In this document: in pieces, positions 61,201-64,000 of the stretch | Layout of the letters: each line of letters starts with the position of its first letter | Numbering within the stretch: the stretch's first letter is position 1 | DNA from: Serripes groenlandicus | Lineage: Eukaryota; Mollusca; Bivalvia; Cardiida; Cardiidae | DNA: 64,000 nt | Assembly (NCBI GenBank): GCA_031761405.1 | Contig: JASEVX010000033.1 | Location: 1,543,918 to 1,607,917 of the forward strand | Direction of reading: 5' to 3' | The notes under the pieces: generated by a model | What the model saw: only the letters and a program-made list of their open reading frames with translations | The model's database searches: none | What the model was told of the DNA's origin: nothing | Program-made: the position numbers and the translations under genes

Positions 61201-61345
61201 CTGATGGATGACGGAATTACCTGAGGAAATCCAATTGAATGGATGGGAAACGTTTTGTAAAAATAAATTCTGTCAGAAATATTTCAATCATGTTAATTCC
61301 AAAACAACAAAAATTTCCGGAGCCTTGATATACAGTATATATATC

Positions 61346-61569
61346 GAGGGCTTAGCGTGAAACTGTTGTAACAACAAAAATCGTATTTTGTTACCAAGGT
61401 TTTAAAAGCGTTAAATCATTTTTTTTGGTAAACAATGGAAATTTAGGTGCCATTGCTCGTTCTGAGCAATGGCACCGAAATTTGCATTGTTTACAAAGGG
61501 GTCAAAATTGCCCCTAAACCAGGGTTTTCAAAACAGGTTTTAGTTACAACCGTTTCACGCCAAGCCCTC
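61346..61569. mobile_element. Palindromic MITE, second copy of the 10.5 kb family
   Basis: GAGGGCTTAGCGTGAAAC left, GTTTCACGCCAAGCCCTC-like right (one arm difference), central hairpin TTGCTCGTTCTGAGCAA. ATATCGAGGG / CCCTCGATAT at the borders is itself palindromic. Confidence 0.8.
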
Positions 61570-62109
61570 GATATAATGTTAGTTCAAGTGGATATTATAA
61601 ACTATGGTGTTTTTGAGGCAATCTTAAAGAAACTTGCGACATTGCCCTAAGGCTGTTAACCTTTCCAAACAGTTTTAATAAAATAAACCCAACCATGCCA
61701 GATTTGGCTTCTGGACGGACAATGCAAAATCCAATATCCAATCCACCTTTGGCAAGGGATGAAAAAACCTCTAACCATACATTATTATCACGAATTAAAC
61801 CTAATTCCGGATCAATGTAGACGAAGATCAGATTGCAGATATGTTAGGTCTAGCCTCAGATAACATCATTCATTTGTAATTGTTTCTGAAATCCAAATTC
61901 ATTTTGTTATCAGCTACCTTATTTGATGGACATTTCCATTTCATTAATGAAATATCCATTATCAGATAACACAATTCCTTTACCTGATACAGGTTCTTGA
62001 CGCCTTCACAGCAGATGGCTTTAGAAAACATTGAGAAACAAGAGCACGGACCTACCACAATACATGCCTGCTAAGGGGCTTTATCTTAAGTGTATCTGAT
62101 TCATTTTAT

Positions 62110-62320
62110 AGGGGTTTTACGCCATTTTCAACATTATTTCAGTTATATCACGGCGACAGTTCACTTATTCATGATCCCCGGGTAAACAAACCAGTACTAG
62201 GAAAATGTGCCTTGCCAAAGAGCACTCCACCATGACCGTCGTGCCGCGACTGAGGTTTTAACCCGGGATGCCCAGTTTCAAATCCCCAACACTAACCACT
62301 CGACCACGGCGGATTTCTAA
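62110..62320 (-). mobile_element. SINE-like copy, near full length
   Basis: On the minus strand: GCCGTGGTCGAGTGGTTAGT (box A region), CCCGGGTTAAAACC (box B region), 'aaggcacattttcctagtac', then the 'gtgatataactgaaataatg' tail. Confidence 0.72.
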
Positions 62321-62645
62321 GTGTATCTGAGGCAATCTGTCTAGAAATTCAACTTGGTGAATAATAAACCTCATTTGGAGTTCTCCATATATATATATAT
62401 ATTTATTTATTTATATTCGTTTTGATTCAGTTGAAGCACTAAATTTCCGAGCAAGTCATTAATTTACAATATGGACTGTAATCAAAATATATCTGCAGAC
62501 ATCATTGTAATTCATTCTATCTTACTACATAATACCTTTTTTTGAATGGCACAGCCAAATGTTTTTTCTCTCTCTTTTTTCTTTATTATTCCAGGGGTAG
62601 GGGTTCTTTTTGTATTTGGGAATTCCATTTAAATGTATAAATTGG

Positions 62646-62779
62646 TTTAACCCTTTCCAGCTGGCAGACCCATGTTGACGCCTTTGCAGTGTATGACTTT
62701 TGAAAACAAAACTTACACAGATAGAGAATGTTCATGTTTTTAAAGTTTTTAGATTTGTTGTATGTAGGAATGGGTTAAA
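62646..62779 (+). mobile_element. Short TTAA MITE subtype B, core deleted
   Basis: TTAACCCTTTCCAGCTGGCA left, 'gttgtatgtaggaatgggtt' right. Confidence 0.6.
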
Positions 62780-62858
62780 ATTTACAGTCCCAGTGTCAAC
62801 CCATTATTGAAGACCAAGTAGATAGGACTATTAAATACAGTGAAAAGGGGAATATTGT

Positions 62859-63067
62859 TTAACCCTTTTCCTCATATAGACGCTTTCTGACGCCTCTGCA
62901 GCAGACGGCTTTTTGAAAACATAGTGACAAAAGAAGAAATTGCACAAAACGTGCAATTTCTCCTTTTGCCACAATGTTTTCCATTTTTTGTCATGGATAA
63001 CCTATGTTTTGACAAAATAAGTTCAAAGTCGTCTGCTGCAGAATTGTCGTATGAGGGAAAGGGTTAA
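62859..63067 (+). mobile_element. TTAA MITE subtype A with 20 bp deletion
   Basis: TTAA both ends; intact core GCACAAAACGTGC; the stretch between 'gtcatggataacctatg' and 'ttttgacaaaataag' is shortened. Confidence 0.82.
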
Positions 63068-63475
63068 AGTTCCCACCATGCGTTTAACCCTTTAACACAA
63101 CTGTGGTTCATACCTTTCGTGTATATTTGATCAAACTGTAACTATGCTGTCTTCAAAGCAGAAGATGAGAAAACTGGTAAAGAATCAAACTTCAGCATGA
63201 ATCATACCGACATTCAGAAATTCCCCCATTGACATTGTATCCACCTTTCAGATGACCGAAAACCAAAAAATAGTGGGAACCGGTTAGTGTAAGTACAGAA
63301 CCTGCATGGTTTTTCTTTTAAATACCTGTCTACCCACTCTGCCAAATTTTGTTTACATTGCTGTAAATCTTCCAAGTAATTTTTTTTTAACTCATCTTCC
63401 TGAACACTTACTTCATCATATTACATAAAATATCACAATGACTATAGAAATAGACTGGAATGAGAAACAATTTAT
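63068..63475. other. No feature recognised
   Basis: Possible 5' continuation of the host gene was looked for here without a convincing exon. Confidence 0.4.
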
Positions 63476-63484
63476 TTTTCTTAT

Positions 63485-63545
63485 GACCTGACTGGGGATT
63501 GAACCCCTGACCACCCGACTACCTCATCATGGCAGGTATAATATA
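63485..63545 (-). mobile_element. tRNA-like SINE head fragment
   Basis: Minus strand 'gaggtagtcgggtggtcagg' and GGTTCAATCCCC are box A- and box B-like; no tail is recognised. Confidence 0.4.
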
Positions 63546-63596
63546 ATATGTCATATCTCTTAGCACGCTAGCAGCAGGTTTTGTCAACCGTTGATG

Positions 63597-63671
63597 ACAT
63601 TTTCAAACAGTTCGGATCCAGATCAGTCCCCACAAAACGTGGGGACTGATCTGAGATCCAAACTGTTTGTC
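63597..63671. repeat. 75 bp hairpin
   Basis: GGATCCAGATCAGTCCCCAC pairs with its near-inverse across an ACAAAACGT loop; outer arms 'aaacagtt' and 'aactgttt'. Confidence 0.7.
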
Positions 63672-63975
63672 ACTCCGATTCAATTTCAGTAAACATTTGG
63701 GGAAAATAAATATAGTAGACGTAAATAATTTAGCATGCAAAGAGATATACATCTGAATTTAATATAAAATTCTTTTTATATAAATAACTTATAAAAAACA
63801 CTTCCCAGATGCAGATGATTTCAGCTGCTTCTAAAGACAATGCTAAAATTATTGTTAGAAAAGGAGAGATTTCTGATCATGAGCAATTTTCCTTTTTCCA
63901 GTATATTTTAACTTGATTTCGATTTGGTACATCAACTTCACAATATATAATAACTTTTTTCCTAAGATGTTTTAA

Positions 63976-64000
63976 CTCTTAGCACGCTAGCGGCGGGTTT
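63976..64000 (+). repeat. Start of a repeat that also occurs at 63558
   Basis: CTCTTAGCACGCTAGC is present in direct orientation at about 63558 and 63976; the second copy runs off the window. Confidence 0.55.

Noticed and set aside
61201..61220. Stronger-looking acceptor TTTCCTCAG for the first visible exon
   Set aside because: Using it puts TAA in the frame that the downstream exons require; the CAG 20 bases further in avoids this.
63207..63243. Possible 37 bp exon upstream of exon 61103-61200 (would read VDTMSMGEFLNV)
   Set aside because: A donor-like site and a matching phase exist, but the acceptor is weak, the size is very small and there is no PKD-family motif.

Overview
The window looks like a gene-poor, repeat-rich stretch of an animal nuclear genome, most likely a bivalve mollusc. 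The reasons are AT-rich DNA, small exons with GT-AG introns, tRNA-headed SINE-like copies, and many 'pearl'/CvA-like repeat elements. Those elements have a tandem core, an ACGG- or ACGC-type microsatellite and a terminal hairpin, an architecture I know from bivalves. The organism call is inference; I cannot name the species.

One protein-coding gene was found. It lies on the minus strand and fills the window from about 61.2 kb down to 0.63 kb. I traced 16 internal exons (3,097 coding bases, about 1,030 residues). They join without a frame break or stop, every intron is GT-AG, and each exon's end phase fits the next exon's start. The translated product is a run of about eight PKD (Ig-like) repeats followed by the N-terminal part of a REJ domain, which is the middle of a polycystin-1-like receptor. 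The first exons (signal peptide, N-terminal domains) lie beyond 64 kb. The rest of REJ, the GAIN/GPS, PLAT and membrane segments lie before base 1.

Layout by coordinate. 0.4-10.9 kb: nine exons (REJ and the last PKD repeats), closely spaced with small mobile elements in every intron. 10.9-31.5 kb: four exons with PKD repeats. 31.5-46.2 kb: a 14.7 kb intron with a 200-N assembly gap, a trimeric MITE, long palindromes, and a possible promoter and small ORF. 46.2-61.2 kb: four exons, separated by long tandem-core elements and one 3.4 kb nested insertion. 61.2-64 kb: no convincing exon.

The introns are built from a few families. The commonest is a roughly 230 bp MITE with TTAA target duplications and CCCTTTCC(C/T)(A/T)CATA ends (piggyBac-like termini), with more than 50 whole or partial copies of two subtypes, A and B. 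Others are about 20 tandem-core elements, two TA-flanked mariner/pogo-like elements, a CAGGGGCGTAGC-ended hAT-like MITE, SINE-like copies and several one-off palindromic elements. Many are nested, so relative ages can be read directly. The most unusual observations are a shared internal hairpin in MITEs with different ends, the same truncated MITE multimer at two loci, satellite-like expansion inside MITEs, identical tandem cores with different end modules, and a degenerate copy of a REJ exon edge.

No bacterial-type operon, CRISPR array, rRNA or functional tRNA was seen.
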